From positions 1-15,166 of the forward strand of contig JAITBS010000250.1 of the NCBI GenBank assembly GCA_031283515.1: a stretch of 15,166 nt of DNA, written 5' to 3'. The first letter of the stretch is position 1. Every line of letters begins with the position of its first letter. The notes beneath the pieces are model-generated. The model was given only the letters and a program-made list of their open reading frames with translations. It did no database searches and was not told where the DNA came from. Made by a program: the position numbers and the translations under genes. This DNA comes from Planctomycetaceae bacterium. Its GTDB lineage: Bacteria > Planctomycetota > Planctomycetia > Pirellulales > Thermoguttaceae. Below, piece after piece: positions 14,671-15,166 of this stretch.

Positions 14671-15113
14671 CATAATAATTTTTTAATTTCGACATTTGGA
14701 GATCAAATTATATTTTGAAAAATAAGTTGCCCGAATTTTTGTTCGGGTGTTAAAAAAATCGAGTACGTCAACAATGTAGTAATCGCTTAGGCGAACTGTA
14801 ATTTTTTACATTACGACCGGATTTTCCGGGTAGAAAATTACTGTGAAATCACAAAGTTGCGTGGCTCCCGTAAAGGGAGTGCCGCGTGTGATTTCATGGG
14901 AATAATTCTGCATTACATTTTGAAACCGTAATGCACCACTTTCGTAGGTGGGAAGAAACCTGTTTACTACAACGTGTCGCTCCTAAGTTCTAAGAGCGAT
15001 ATTCTGTTGCCGTTTCTCGGCGTTGCAATTTTTCCCACTTTGTACCCAAAACAGATTATTTGTTATGTAATCTGTTTCCATTTCAATACCTCTTTATTTT
15101 AAGGAGAATCAAG
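14671..15113 (+). ncRNA. Candidate structured RNA or long structured 5' leader
   Basis: This 443-nt stretch has no ORF with a ribosome binding site but many stems: 14694-14698/14704-14708; 14730-14735/14742-14747; 14773-14778/14807-14812 around 14783-14786/14791-14794; 14817-14820/14826-14829; 14844-14852/14888-14896 continuing as 14859-14865/14881-14887 and 14867-14869/14875-14877; 14909-14916/14928-14935; 14977-14982/14994-14999; 15009-15012/15018-15021; 15049-15058/15068-15077. A long-range stem 14946-14954/15032-15040 is also possible and would compete with 14936-14939/14948-14951. The last stem ends 23 nt before the AAGGAG of the prepilin-like gene. I compared it by memory with tmRNA, RNase P, 6S, cobalamin, SAM, T-box and c-di-GMP RNAs and saw no match. 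It may be a cis-regulatory leader or an independent RNA. Confidence 0.45.
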
Positions 15114-15166
15114 ATGAAAGTAAGATTTTTTCGCGGATTTACGTTAGTCGAATTACTTGTGGTGAT
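15114..15166 (+). CDS. Prepilin-type protein, N-terminal fragment (truncated by window edge)
   Basis: ATG 15114 follows a strong Shine-Dalgarno AAGGAG (15101-15106). The 17 visible codons read MKVRFFRGFTLVELLVV. This is a type IV prepilin signal: a short basic leader, Gly8 followed by Phe as the prepilin peptidase site, and Glu at position 5 of the mature chain inside the start of a hydrophobic helix. In Planctomycetota such starts most often open DUF1559 proteins or type II secretion pseudopilins; the visible part cannot tell which. The gene would be anchored in the inner membrane and processed by prepilin peptidase. It is probably expressed from the promoter at 14637 through a long structured leader. 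Confidence 0.8.
   Translation, partial: MKVRFFRGFTLVELLVV

Noticed and set aside
14666..14747. Antiterminator-like alternative pairing TCGGGCA (14666-14672) with TGCCCGA (14728-14734)
   Set aside because: It is a perfect 7-bp match that would compete with the 14730-14747 hairpin. However, the left arm falls at or before the predicted transcript start (~14671), so most of it would not be in the RNA.
14671..15077. tmRNA
   Set aside because: A TTTCGAC string near the 5' end (14687-14693) recalls tmRNA, but there is no acceptor-stem partner, no T-arm-like TTCRANYC plus CCA end and no recognisable tag reading frame.
1..15166. Defence island, prophage or integrative element
   Set aside because: No nuclease, methyltransferase, toxin, integrase, portal or transposase gene is visible, and no tRNA or attachment site was recognised.

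Overview
The window looks like a chromosomal segment of an AT-rich member of the Planctomycetota. Three things point there: a secreted protein ending in a DUF1559 domain, together with a prepilin-type N-terminus (FTLVELLVV) at the right edge; a Tat-exported Gfo/Idh/MocA oxidoreductase of the type expanded in this phylum; and a very long membrane-anchored Ser/Thr kinase with TPR-like repeats. The taxon is an inference from protein style. No rRNA, tRNA or ribosomal protein gene is present to fix it.

Layout, left to right: the C-terminal part of a glycoside-hydrolase-like protein (+, cut by the left edge); a secreted DUF1559 protein (+); a membrane polyferredoxin that joins a NapH-like membrane part to four ferredoxin-type clusters (-); a secreted right-handed beta-helix protein (-); a secreted alpha/beta-hydrolase (+); a Tat-exported Gfo/Idh/MocA oxidoreductase (-); a 40-residue predicted membrane peptide with a good ribosome binding site, followed 23 nt later by the Ser/Thr kinase (+); and the first codons of a prepilin-like gene (+, cut by the right edge). 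The glycosidase-like protein, beta-helix protein, esterase and oxidoreductase fit an exported carbohydrate-breakdown theme, but they lie on different strands and do not form one operon.

The intergenic DNA is unusual. At least four places carry elements whose ends share a terminal inverted repeat (core GTAATATATCAGTGGAAT) while their interiors belong to three unrelated palindromic types. Three other places carry a second family: a palindromic core (GTGYCGCAAGCGGA...) between arms of 7-bp units (TAGTTGA, TAGTGAA, TAGTTAA). One copy of the second family, with about 17.5 perfect heptamers, is nested inside an element of the first. Another supplies the stop codon of the kinase. Two first-family loci (7033-7395 and 10267-10450) are paralogous including their downstream flank, and differ by a 186-bp deletion between CTATT microhomologies. 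No transposase is encoded in the window, so any mobility would have to come from elsewhere.

The strongest candidate for something undescribed is the roughly 440-nt non-coding stretch between a good sigma70-like promoter (14637-14664) and the prepilin start (15114). It holds about ten hairpins, several with perfect stems of 8-10 bp, and could be a structured leader or a stand-alone RNA. I see no CRISPR array, defence system, integrase or origin. All motif calls were made by eye; nothing was searched against a database.
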